DNA from: Pegea sp. RAD2-039
Lineage: Eukaryota; Chordata; Thaliacea; Salpida; Salpidae
Direction: 5' to 3'
NCBI GenBank assembly: GCA_034620365.1
Contig: JAQGEQ010000083.1
Span: 248,001 to 312,000 of the forward strand
DNA: 64,000 nucleotides
The notes below the pieces were generated by a model, which ran no database searches, had not been told where the DNA came from, and worked only from the letters and a program-made list of their open reading frames with translations. This document shows positions 1 through 13,164 of the stretch, one piece after another; position 1 is the first letter of the stretch; the number at the start of each line of letters is the position of its first letter. The position numbers and the translations under genes are program-made.

Positions 1-1932
1 TGCGTTGTCATCAAATAGCAATTAATAGATATAATCAAATATAAATCCTAAATACTATAACTGTTTTTAGTTCAAAGAAATAGTTTTAAGACTAAAATCA
101 AAAATCAAACCAATTCTTATAGTAATATTTCACAAAAACCCCCTTATACTTTCATGAACTTGAGATGATTTGTGGAGCATTTTTGTCAATACAGCAGCTG
201 CTTTCTATCCACGTTTTTAAAGCATTGAAATAATTTAAAAACTTTTTATTATACATAAATAATTGAATTATTAAGTAAAAAAAACCCTTTTTACAGCAAA
301 AGATCTTTACAAATAGCTTTTAGTATCTAACATTAGAACTTTTTTCAAAGATCACTATCCATAAAATTTATTTTTGAAAATCCTGATCCTAAGCATCTTT
401 TTAAATCAAACATTTTAAGTTTTATAAAAAATTGTTTTCATCATCCTGAATTTACAACAAAAATCCAAAATTTATTCATGGTACCTTCTATTCAAATTAT
501 GCAAAAATGAACTTGTAGTTTTAAAACACTGATTATAATGCTTTTATACACTCTTATTAACATCGAAGTTTAAATTCATATATTAAAATAGATATATTAA
601 AAAGATTTATTAAAGTCTGTAATACTAAGTTATTTCTCAGTCTTAACATTTCTTCAAGTTTTTACTTTTTCACAAATGCCTCTTACCGCAAATTTTCCCA
701 AAAAAATTCTTTCTTTAATCGTTTATTCGCAATTTTTTCTTTGAAAACTATATTTGAATTTTATTTTTCCTGAAATTAATTTTGATATTATCAAAAACCC
801 GAAGATAGCTCTTTTTAGCAAATAAATGTTTCTCTACAAAACATACTGACTTTTTTAGCATCTTTGATGATCAATTTTACAAATTATTTTTTCTAGTTTA
901 CCAATATTAGTAAGTTATTTGTCCTGTAGCTTGTTACTGCAAGATTTAAACCAAGTTACTCATAAATAAAAACTGTTGAAAGTCTTACTAGCCATTTATA
1001 AATTAAATAAAAGCTGTTTTACAATTAATACAATCAAGTAGAGTTTAATATTTTTACCTCAGTGTAATAATCCTGTTTCACAAAATACTGACAGAGACTT
1101 TAAAGATTTAATCGCTTTTAAGCAGATCTAATTGCTTGCAATTAGGTAAAAGTAATCGATAAAAACTGATGAATTTTATTTCTTAAATCCACTATTCAAA
1201 ATAGTTGAAAATTCACCAATTACTCGATGTGGTTTGATGTGATCAAAAGATCACTTTTTAGTTTGGGTCGCAAAAATCAACCAAAGTTGAATTCAAACTT
1301 CACTTTACAATCAGGAGCCTACCTTGAATCCTTCAGAATACTAATGTAGAGGAAGCAAAACGAGCTTAGAGTTGTGATTAAAAGAGATTAGATAAAAATA
1401 TTTTCGAGATAAATGATTAAATAAATGGGAAGAACTACCATATAAAAGTGAATTTACCCTAGAGATATTCCCATTGAATAATTTATAGTAGCTATAATAA
1501 TGATTATAATAACTCTTGAATGATTTCATTTAGAGGAAAACTTAAAAAAATTACTTGTTATAAGCAAGTTGTGTTATTGGTTGAATTTTTTATGACACAA
1601 TCTATTTTTGATTTATCTTTGTTCTTTTAACAATTTTAAACAATAAGATAGTCAAGTAATCACTCCAAGGACCTAACTTTATCAATTCTGATTCGAGCAA
1701 GATTTCATGCAAATATTTAAAGATTTTAGTTTGTAATAAGAACCAAGTAAGAATTATAAAAAGATTTCCTGTTATACATAAATAATATTTTCTTTTCAGT
1801 TGTTATATGATTGCAAATAAAGTAGAACATCAAACATTCGTTTGTAAAGCAAGCAAATCAATTGAAAATATACATCATTTAATAAGAAAACTGAACAAAT
1901 CATCTTTTAAATCTACAAAAACAACAAAATCT
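1..1932. other. AT-rich non-coding stretch downstream of MCM4
   Basis: I see no supportable gene here. Open frames are short and low-complexity, for example the minus-strand frame at 1341-1529, which is rich in Tyr, Asn and Ser. The right end presumably holds the MCM4 3' untranslated region because MCM4 is read leftward and stops at 1933. Confidence 0.5.
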
Positions 1933-4900
1933 TCAGCAAAGTCGAACTACATCGCCAGTTCGAACAAGAAACTCATCATCTTGCAAGGCACGGACTGCTT
2001 CATCAAACATGGACTGAGTGATGGTCTGGTCGGTTTGTTCTCTCCATTTGGCCAGTAGATGACGACATTTACGACTTGGAGCTTTACTTGCGCCCCTGTC
2101 GTTCTGAATCAGCTGTTTTAGGGCGTTCTTCAATTCATCTTGACGTTTTCGAGAAGTTAAACTAACACCTGAAGCAAGCAAAGATGAAGAAATGAAGACG
2201 CAAGAAGCAGCTACCTGTGGTGATGATCGAGATGTCAATAATCCCAGTCCTTGGATCAGTTGCAGATTGTTTAAGAGCCTCACGATACAATCGAAGAGCT
2301 TCCTGGACATCACTGACTTCAACAGTTGGCGACAGACGAACCTTCGCGCGCGCTTCTGATAAACGAATCAGGGATTCTAGTTGACGAGGATACGCTGAGA
2401 CTCCTCCACGGATTCCAGAGCTGCTTCCTCCTCGTCTCATGTTGACATAAATCTGTGAAGATCAGTTCAAAGAAAGTCTCCAAGATAATTCAAGGATCCA
2501 ACTTGGACAAGTTGTTGACCAGCTTCATCACTAAGGACAGGCTTGACACAAGCGCGCGCGTATGCGATGTAATCTTTAAGGACTTCAGCGCTGAGGAAGT
2601 TCTGCTCCTCTTCCTCCTCCTTCTCTTCCTGATGATAGAGCGACACCAGGTGGTTGGCCAACCGGCGATCGTAATCTTCATGCTGATGATGGAGTCAGTA
2701 GATGTCGCAAGATAAAGATGAGTTACTTGTGGATCGAGCATGAGGAAGATGAGATCAAAACGGGACATTAGAGTGTGAGGGAGCATGATGTTCTCAACAA
2801 TCGTCTTCTTAGAGTCCCACTGAGATCCACAAGGATTTGCAGCAGCAAGGACTGAACTACGAGCATTCAGCTGACAGATGATTCCCGCTTTAGCGATCGA
2901 CAGTGTTTGCTGCTCCATCACCTCATGTAGAATCGATCTGTTGAAGATGATTATAAGAAGTTGATCAGTAGTCTAAAGATACATCACCTTGTACTATCGC
3001 TCATCTTATCAAATTCATCTATACAACAGATGCCATTATCAGACAACACCAACGCTCCCGGTTGCATCACTAGTTGCTTAGTATCTGTGTCTTTAGTGAT
3101 GTACGCTGTTAAACCCACAGCAGAGGATCCCTGACATATTAGAGTAAAAAAATGAGGACTTGGAGATGATGTTTACCTTTCCACTGGTGTATTGGCCACG
3201 TGGGGCTAACTTTTCGTGGACGTAGGTTAGAAGTTGGGACTTGCTGGTGCCTGGGTCACCGCACAACAGGACATGTATTTCGGATCTAAGACCAGATTTG
3301 CCATCCTGTGTACTTGCCGACTTCTCCAGCTCTTTTCTTGACCCACCAAATAACTGAAAAGATCCCAACATCAAAACTACGAGTCAAAGAGTCAGAGTTG
3401 ATCAAGATCATTTGAAAGAGAAAGTGAGAAGGAGTTTGAGAAGAAAGGTCCACACAGCACTGACCAAGGGCTGGTCCGCACAACACTGACCTGTAACAGC
3501 AATCCTTTTTTGATGTCTTCATGTTCATAGACACTAGGAGCTACTGAATTGGCGAGTAATTCATAGATGCCAGGTTTCTTCGATAATTTGATGATCAAGT
3601 CTAATCTTTCTTGGTCGATTTTAAACTATATAGAAAGATTGAGGTGGTCAGTGATCCACAAGTACACGGAACAAGACCTGTTCGTCGTTGTTAAATTGCT
3701 CGTACATCTGAATCCGTTTATCTTCCCGCTTTTCGAAGTGAAGTACGTCGATGTGTGTCCGATAAACTGATTTGACATTTCGTACATTCGGGTTGACTCG
3801 AAGTGGCTGGGCTCGATAAATGCCGGTCACTGTCACTCGATCACCAGGCTGTACCGAGTCCACAAGCTCACCATAGATGTGTAAGGGCACCGAATGGGGC
3901 GTTTGACCGGCTGGCATATCGTCCGGGGACTCTTGAAGCTTGACAAGTTGTCTAGGAAACAAATCATGTAAGAATGAGGTACAGAGGGACAAGAGCTGAC
4001 TTGTCGGTGAAGAAGCATCTGTTATGGATCATTGCCATCGAGAAGTTGGTCTTACAACTGGGACAGATGGTTGGTTCATTGATCCGACCTCGTTCAATCT
4101 CAACTACCACTTCAAATTTGCAAACATTACAACGGAAGAAACCTTCTCGCATCTCAGGTATTAAAGTTGATGTACGGATCACCATCCCACAGATAGTGAT
4201 GAGCTGATCAACATCTTGCGGATTTAGTGATCTCATGTTTTTGCTGCGTTGAGCGTTGAAAGGTCGAACCTGTGATTTGGGATTGGCGTGTGATCACGTG
4301 ATGTAGATAGCGGCTTACTTGGATTTGATGATCTAGAGTCGTTGATGAAAACTTCATCAGAAACAGATTGTTTACAGCAAGATCAAATGTGGGAACAACT
4401 TCTTGAGGATAACAGATTAACTTCCGATATAGATTAGAATCAGCAAATTTGAGATGATTACAATCTAACTCCAGAAAAGGATGTTCGGTTACTGATATTT
4501 CTTCCAGTTTTGACGCATAGTAAGCTTCTTCATCTTCATCAGTCTCATTTTCTTCCATACTACTTAGTTTGAATCTGCAGAATATCGAGTTAGAATCAAA
4601 AATTTTTTTTGATGTAAACAAGATTTACGTTTCAATAAATTTTGCAAACTTCTTCTGGCAGTGGCTTACTACTACATTTGTTCCCCAAATTACTAAATTA
4701 GCATCAGCATCATTTTCAGCATCATCTTCATGATCCAGAGTTGCATTTAGTTGATCAGAATTGAGTGTGATTGTTCGAACTCTTCTAGAAGACCCAAGGT
4801 CAACACGTTGTCTGCTCTGAATAAAAAAAATTGTTAATTGTTATTATGAACAACTTTATAAATTGTAATCTGTCAACGTGTATCTTAAAATTATTTTTTA

Positions 4901-5724
4901 AATTTTAAACTTTTTATGGGTAGTATTTATACTACTACTCCGAAGGACACTACTAGCCATATCTGAAGAAGATTTGTGACAGTCTTTGAAGTAAATACCT
5001 TGGAGGTCACCCATTATAAAATAAAGAATAGAAGACAAGAGGTGATACAGACTGATGCCCTGAGGAAGCCAATCACTATCCTCTCCTTTCAGGGCAACAT
5101 TCAAAAAAAGGTCAGCATCTTGAGATACAGGGTAAGCCATAGAAAAATAGGGCAGCGGCAGATAATGACAAGATCTTTATGAGCTAGGTTCTGTATCACG
5201 ATACTCTGAGACCTTTTAATTTTAGAAGGTTTGCTAAATGATATGTAAAACCCAAATTCCTAAATTACAAATTCTAACTGTTGACTAAATCAAAAATAGT
5301 TGAAAAACTATTCGTTACACAAAAAAGCTTCAAGTTCTAACATAAAAATATAATAAATTATCATCTGGCTGTTTACCTAAATTTCTATAAAGTTTAAATC
5401 AAAAATGATGTCAAATGCTAACATGATCTCAACCCAAACATTTTACAAATATATTCTTATTAAAAGCAAACTTACAGGAGTTAACATTCCACGTGAGTTA
5501 GGAGTAGCTGATCCAGGAGTAGCTAAACTTCCAGGAGTATTAAAGAATAGAGGAGAACTCATGTCAGTCCCAGCATTCGAAGGTGGGGGCTGTGAGTCTA
5601 CTCCTCCTTCTTGACCATTTTCTGGGATTGGAACATCACTGCTCGTATCTATAATGGGATATTGGATAGGTGATGAATCATCATTTAAAGATTGAGTAGG
5701 TGATGTAATATCTTGAGAATCCAT
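1933..5724 (-). CDS. MCM4: DNA replication licensing factor MCM4, 12 exons, complete
   Basis: Subunit of the MCM2-7 hexamer, the replicative helicase loaded at origins in G1 and activated in S phase in the nucleus. Exons, in transcription order: 5476-5724, 4629-4816, 4319-4574, 4001-4269, 3666-3951, 3491-3625, 3177-3353, 2988-3130, 2727-2937, 2503-2682, 2215-2452, 1933-2168. They join in frame to 855 residues (human MCM4 has 863). The N-terminus is a disordered Ser/Thr-Pro-rich tail, expected to be phosphorylated by CDK and DDK. A zinc finger uses Cys278, 281, 300 and 303. The AAA+ core has Walker A GDPGTSKS at about 493-500, Walker B CIDEF at about 556-560 and the arginine-finger motif SRFD at about 626-629. 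The C-terminal winged-helix region ends in VVRLC. Introns are mostly 40-60 bp. The exon 5 donor (CGT|GTACTT) and exon 10 donor (CAA|GTTGGA) are weak and were fixed by protein conservation. The start is the first ATG of the open frame. Confidence 0.97.
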
Positions 5725-7800
5725 TTAACTTTGATATAAACTTCACAAAAATCTTTAAAGAAAACAAATGATAAAGTTATTTACAATCTCATATTGATAT
5801 AACATTTTCTGCTTAATAGTTTATTAATAACAAAAGTTTGTTACAAAATCAATATATTATGAAGAAGAGTTACCAGGTAATCACTTTTATTTAAAACTGT
5901 CTTGAATAAATATTTAGAAAAAATGTTGTTTAACTTTTTATAGCTCAAATAAAAATGGAAAAGTGATACTTTCAGACTAATTCTATTCAACAAATTTATA
6001 TTTTTACACAATCAAAAAAATTTCTTATATGTGAAAATAAGCTTAAAAATTGAATTAGAAAATAAAGTTTCATGTTCAAAAAAATATTGTGAATAAAATG
6101 CAACATTTATAAACAGAAGTTGTTTAATATATAACAATTTCTTAGTTAATAGTTTCATAGACCTAAATGACATTAGAAACACATTTGATTGTTAAATATT
6201 ATAATAAATTATTAGTAAAATAAAAGCTATCAATTATAAATATATGAATATTACTTCAACCAAAATGGATGGTTGAATTTAAAGCATTTTTAAGTAAAAT
6301 TAATAGAAATTTAATTTAAATTCAAAGTTATCAACATGTAATCAAAATCAGTATATGCTTAAGTATTTACAAACTTATTATTAAAGAGTTTTAAGAGAGA
6401 TATTTGAATATTCTAGAGTTTACGATGATAAATTATCAAAACCTCGACTAATTTGAAACATTTTAACTTAGATTTATATTAAGTTTCAATGATTCAACTT
6501 GTGAGGTTCATTTGTCAAGATGCCACACCAGCTGGTGACAAAATCTTCACATAAAAACTGGAGGCATAACACATTTAAAAATCTTGTATTTACTACAGAC
6601 TAAAGGCGCGAAAGATCCACCGCTAAAAGCGCTGTTTCATTATAATATAATAAATCAAGATGAAATTAAAACTAATTATAAAGCTTGTAGGTTAAAATAT
6701 TTTTTAGAAATCATGGGTTGTACAAATTTAGTATAAATCTTACTAAGAACTAATCATTAAATTCATTACGGTTTCAAACAATTCTTGAAAATCAGTTACA
6801 AATAGAATTTGGTATAAAGCCTTTAAAATAAATATATATAAAACTATTAGCCTATATAAAGCCTATTTTTAGAATTTGATTTAGTATTGATAAAATTGTT
6901 AATCTTTCTTTTTATCTATTCTATCTATTATTTAACTCATGACTGCAGATGAAAAATGGTGCAGCTCTTATGACCAAAGAAACACAACATAACTGCTGAG
7001 AAGTAAAAGTAAAAAAGTTTCAAATACATATTTAGATCAACATACTTAATGTAGAAAACTTGGTAAACAGCAAAGGCATAAGTTAAACATAGATCTGATT
7101 TTTTTAAAATGGAAATAAAGAAAATAGAAACCTGATAAATCACTCGTCTATAAAATTACTCAAATCATATTAAATTTATTTTCCAACTTAGTTATAGAAG
7201 AAGTAACAGAATTCACTGTAGTGATGAAGTTGAGAAGATTATTAAAAATATATCATTAGAAGATATATTGAAAAGGTATTAACGAGATAGGCGCTATTGT
7301 ATAAAGCAATTTCATTTAATTCAATAAATGTGAACTAGGGTGCCTGAAAAGAGCACCTCTCGCTAACACACATTCTCACAAATAATATATAATAAGTTAG
7401 AAATATAAAAAGCAAAAGACGTAACACGTGGTATTTCAGTAGTTTTCAAAGCATACCACAGTAGATATAAAATGTTAATAATAATAATAATAAAAATCTT
7501 AGAAATATAAGTATCAAAGTTAGAGCTTAGAAAGAACAATGTTGGCAATATTATAACGGTTCAACTTCTGCTTGAACGACACGAGTGATTCTAATATGAC
7601 AATGTCTCATGGCAGCTGGTTTCAAGTACTAATTGTGCAGAATGAGAAAAAATTTGCTCTGGTTAACGTACCAGGTAATATTGGCTTATTATGATGTCTG
7701 GTTCCATCACAAGCTGGTTGCTGTTATCAAGTAAGAGAGGTAATTGAGATCTCACCTTAAGCTTGTGATTTCTAAATTCAAAAAACGTTCTCTTGCTAGG
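5725..7800. other. Non-coding spacer
   Basis: AT-rich sequence upstream of MCM4. I see no gene or RNA. It presumably carries the MCM4 promoter next to 5725. A TAA microsatellite lies at 7476-7494. Confidence 0.45.
7476..7494. repeat. (TAA)n microsatellite
   Basis: About six tandem TAA units in AT-rich spacer. Simple repeat, no function inferred. Confidence 0.8.
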
Positions 7801-7839
7801 TAAAGATATGGCTGCACTTTCTCTTCCTAAATAGCAATT

Positions 7840-9060
7840 AAAAATATATTTGTTGTAAACTATACAAAGATCTTTGTACAGAGATTTGATGGAAGGGTCT
7901 GCTTTAGTTTATATAGGAGTTTTTTTAAATATTGCAAATTCATTAGATATTTGGGAAAATATGTTTTTTTTTGACTCTGTAAAAGGGTATGAATTTCTCA
8001 ATTGACTTTTTAACGATGTTAGTAAACCTTGAGTAAATAGTATTGATGTCACCGGTAGAGTTGAAAACAGAAATCCAGTCAACACCTGATAGAAACTTAT
8101 TGATATCTTTATAATTTCCACGATACAAATTTTTTTTGTTTAAAGTTTTAACGTACATGGAAAAAGTTTAATGGAGCTTGAATTTAATTATGTTGTGATC
8201 GCATGTCAGATCAAAAGATTGTATTTAATCAACATAGATAAAGTTCTTAGGTTTTGATGTGATAAGACGATTCAAAGTATTACCACTATCTTGGGTTGGA
8301 AAAGTAACCATCTGAGATAGGTTATTGGCATCGAGGAGCTTACAAAGACATGACTTAAAACAGCTGAATTAGTATTGTCGCCATCCAAGTTAAATGATTT
8401 TTCCAAAAATGCTAAATTCGGGATATTCTAATCAATTTTACTAAAACTAAAATCTCCTAAAATATATCACGCAGGACACACAACACTCTTCAAAAACGTC
8501 AATAAGGCATTAACAGTAACGCCGTCATTAGTTTTAGAGGATAGTAGGTAGGAAAATATAACACGAGAAAATTTGGACTTTGAGTAATTAAAATTGAAAG
8601 CGATAATCTCAAAGCATTGACAATTAATGACATCTATCTGAACTCTGGAGATCTTGGGTGTAAGCGATGTTTTGTAAATTACGCAAACACCACCGCCTCT
8701 ATCATACAGTCTGTCACAAAGTAAAACACAAAAAAGATTACCGTCGACCAGAAAAGAATTTGGATAAAACAGTTTCAACCAAGTTTCAGTAAAAAGAATG
8801 AATGTGAAATCTTGAGAATGCAAAAGAGCTTTCAATTTAAAAATTTTGTAAATAATCGACGGTGCGTTGAAGAACATACGAAGTGTAATAGAAGAATTAT
8901 CTTCTTGACGCTTGTGAGATTTAATGATAAGCTTCTGTGAATTGATATCTTGGGCTGGAAGGATGGTATTCACAATTATGTGCGGAGAGAAATAGAAGAT
9001 GTGGGACCAGTGATTATTTGCTACTTTCGTTTTTTCTAAAATCCTTGACAATTCTTAAGG
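7840..9060 (-). mobile_element. Truncated, decayed non-LTR retrotransposon (APE endonuclease region)
   Basis: Reading leftward, an open frame at 8467-9051 encodes about 194 residues with the pattern of the apurinic-like endonuclease of CR1/Jockey-type ORF2 proteins: an NxPSI-like start with helix (near 8870), FILFTETWL (the catalytic-Glu TETW block, near 8800), then RGGGVCVIY (near 8690) and a strand with CFEIIAF. Immediately after a stop, near 8445, the next block is the LGDFSF box, equivalent to the GDFN motif of this endonuclease. Between about 8160 and 7850, in shifted frames, come the DW-ISVF, NTIYSRF and PKYL blocks usual between endonuclease and reverse transcriptase. I find no reverse transcriptase. 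Several stops and frameshifts show it is dead. The clade is inferred from motif style only. Confidence 0.72.
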
Positions 9061-10776
9061 CCCATGGTGGATCTCAAACTTTGTATTTGAAATCAGTTGT
9101 TTGTGCCTTCTGATTTCGGTTATCTGGTTGTTTTAAAATGTAACATAAATTTTCTTGCTCACATCACTGACATCAAACCAGGATAGGCATTTAGTGCATT
9201 CTATTGCCGGATCTTCACCGGAGCAAATTTTATTGTAGGATTGGTAATTGCCATTGCAATTTTGTTTTGATGAAGTCGGTTTGCCAGAATTTTACTGGAA
9301 CGTAAGGTCTTGCCACTTTATTTGGATCCACCATAATTTTTACTTTCCAGAAAAATATTTAGTGTCACCAAACCAAATCGTTCGAATCGATTTCTTATCC
9401 AGATAGAATATATATAAGTAATATACAAATCAATTACTAAAAATTAATTTATCACAACTTATAAGCACTATTCAATAAATTATAATTTTATTCAAATAAA
9501 ATGATATTTCCATCAAATTTTTTTCGATATATAGCTGTTAATTCTAAGTTTTTTTTCGTATATTGAATAGATTTTTAAAAAAAAGATTTAATGACTAATT
9601 GAACACTTTGCACGGAAGTCTTCATGATTACGTCTTTTTTAACAAAAATAGATTAGTTTTGAAGTATTAAAATATAAAATAATGACTAGATCGATAAAAT
9701 CCGAAAAATTCGGTGTTTAATTTTGGAATTTTAATTTAGGAAAAAATTGTTATGAAACTTTTTTATTTTTAATACTTCTGTATGATAAGATTATTTTCTA
9801 GTAACAAAATGATGGTCTATTGTAAAATTATTGTTGTTATCATTTCATAATTATATTGCAATAAGAACCTTCTAATAAAGTATCAGAAAATGAGTTCAGT
9901 GAAATAAGTTGATTTGTTCAACTCTTTGTCTAGAAGACTTGATCTTTATCAGCAGGGAATTGCAAAGTCTTATGGTAACGTGCAGACTTTTAATAAAATT
10001 AACATTTTAGTTATCTATTTGGTCAAGCAAGTTAGTTTATTTGATAAAAAATAAACTATTTCTAACCATTTTAAAAATATATTTGAAGATATAAATAAAT
10101 CACTCACTAATAATTAAAGACAAAACATCAAATAACGAATTTAACAGCAGTGAGATAGCAATATACTCGCAAACAATACTGGATATAAAGATTCTTTCAG
10201 TGTCCAATTAACTGTAACTCTTACAAGCATAATTAGTAAAAAATAGCTTTATATAGTCTGTCATTTACATTATTAATCTGTAAATTAATATTTTTAAACA
10301 AATTAGTTGACTAAAACCTCTCTAAGGTTGTTTGACCAAGAGATTGATTCAAAAAGATTTATTTGAGAGTATTCCAGCTAAGTTCTTATAAAAAAGCGCT
10401 GACCAAAACAAATAGTATCATCAAGAACGGAAGTTGAGTCCATCAGAAGCAAGTAAACAATCGTTGCAGATAAAATTTTATTAAAACAAATTCATATAAG
10501 ATGAAAAAGTGGCTTGTGAGAATAGATGGGTTTAAATTATTGAAGTTAATCATCAATGATAACATTCACCGAAAATTGTCTCAGCAACAACTTGAAGGTG
10601 TCAAGTGAAATATCAAAACCATGCATAACATGCTACAAAATGATAAAAGCATTTCTGGTGTTTTATTGTGGCCACATGATCTTAGTTATCAAATGTTTTC
10701 AGTTTAAGCAGCTGAAAGAAGAAAGTAACCAATAGATAGTATTGTAGCTTATGAAATTATTTGCATAAATTACAAA
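9061..10776. other. Non-coding spacer
   Basis: AT-rich, with no open frame or repeat I can interpret. The far 5' part of the retroelement (gag-like ORF1) was not recognised here. Confidence 0.4.
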
Positions 10777-11082
10777 CTATGTAATGTGCAGTTTTCTCAG
10801 TAACAAATATATCTGTGGAGAAAGAACATAAACCTCGCTGTTCAGAGTTAGAATGAATGGTTTAGTAGATTTCAGGTACTGTTCAAAGAATGGGCCGATA
10901 ATAAACATCGATAAATACAGTCGACAAGCAAGATTGTAAAAAATAGAAACATTAATGAACAAACAACCAGTTAAATACCAGTGTTTGTAGATTACTTCAA
11001 CTGGGGTAAACCAAATTGATAACAAAGAAAAATAATTGGAAAAAGATTTGATAAAAAATTTGTAAATTTATTCAAAGTTGGC
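10777..11082 (-). pseudogene. Possible rhodopsin-like GPCR fragment (TM2-TM4 region)
   Basis: An open frame without an obvious start, read leftward from about 11082 to 10777, resembles the middle of an amine-type GPCR. A TM2-like hydrophobic run contains the usual proline (WFTPVEVIY). It is followed by a short loop with a Trp-Tyr pair and Gly (HWYLTG, as in the WxxG of extracellular loop 1), a TM3-like run ending in FEQY where DRY is expected, and a TKPF step into TM4. The conserved TM3 cysteine and an intact DRY are missing, and no TM1 or TM5-7 were found nearby. A decayed receptor copy is the simplest reading. Chance resemblance in a hydrophobic AT-rich frame cannot be excluded. Confidence 0.3.
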
Positions 11083-11955
11083 GCAATAAGAGATAATAGT
11101 GAACAATTGATTAAAATCGATTAAATTATAGTTTAAAGCAAGACAAGTGAAAAGCTCAGTCTAAAGGGCATTCTTGTTTATTAGTATTTTAGGTGATTAT
11201 CTAAAAGATCAGAGCTTGGCATCATTCTAATTCATTCAATGTGTTTTCATATGCAAATAAGCTGATTTAAAATCATAAACTGAAAGTAGTGATCATTAGT
11301 ATTTAACTCAAACCTGATTTCAAAGAAGGAAGAAAATATCAGAGGCTGGGTTAGATAAGTAACCAGCAATTATTTGCAGTTGCCTCAATATATAGCATAG
11401 TAATAAATACACAAGATGAAAACATCACAACAGAATACAAATAAAAGAAAGTCAATTAAACTCTAGCTAGCTTGTTGGTGAAGTTTTTATATGAGAACAA
11501 ACTTATTCCAAGTCGAATTTTCAATGTAAAGTTGACAGTACCCCGGTTTGGAAGAGATTAATTGTAAAAACGTCTGATTACTGAATACAGGTGATGGGAA
11601 GTTCAAAAGTAACTAAAGTGAACAACCACGTGATTCACCAATAAAAAACACCAAATTGCTCAACGATCGACTTATTGTAAAGCAGCATATATGTGCGTAA
11701 TACAAAGAAGTTAAAAACCGCCAGAAAAAGATGATGAAATGAATTGACAAGACCATTTCAAACAGTACCCACTAAAGTCGAGGAAATCTTCCAAATAATT
11801 CAAAAAAGAACTCTGCCAAAATGATCATTGGAAGAAAATAAAGATAAAAAACAGATGAAGGTGGTGAAGACCAACACATTGCAAGTATCTGATTTCTCTA
11901 GCCCCTATTCAAAGCAGTCTCTATGAATCCAAAAGAATTGATTGCAATGATGAGA
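11083..11955. other. Non-coding spacer including M-Ras 3' flank
   Basis: No gene seen. The right end should contain the 3' untranslated region of the leftward M-Ras gene. Confidence 0.4.

Positions 11956-13164
<1,209 letters not shown>

Noticed and set aside
1232-1247. GTGATC-AAAA-GATCAC palindrome
   Set aside because: Six-base arms are expected by chance in 64 kb.
2455-2715. Plus-strand open frames across the MCM4 region
   Set aside because: Antisense shadows of well-supported MCM4 exons.
9380-9395. GTTCGAATC reminiscent of a tRNA B box
   Set aside because: No A box, acceptor stem or cloverleaf can be drawn around it.
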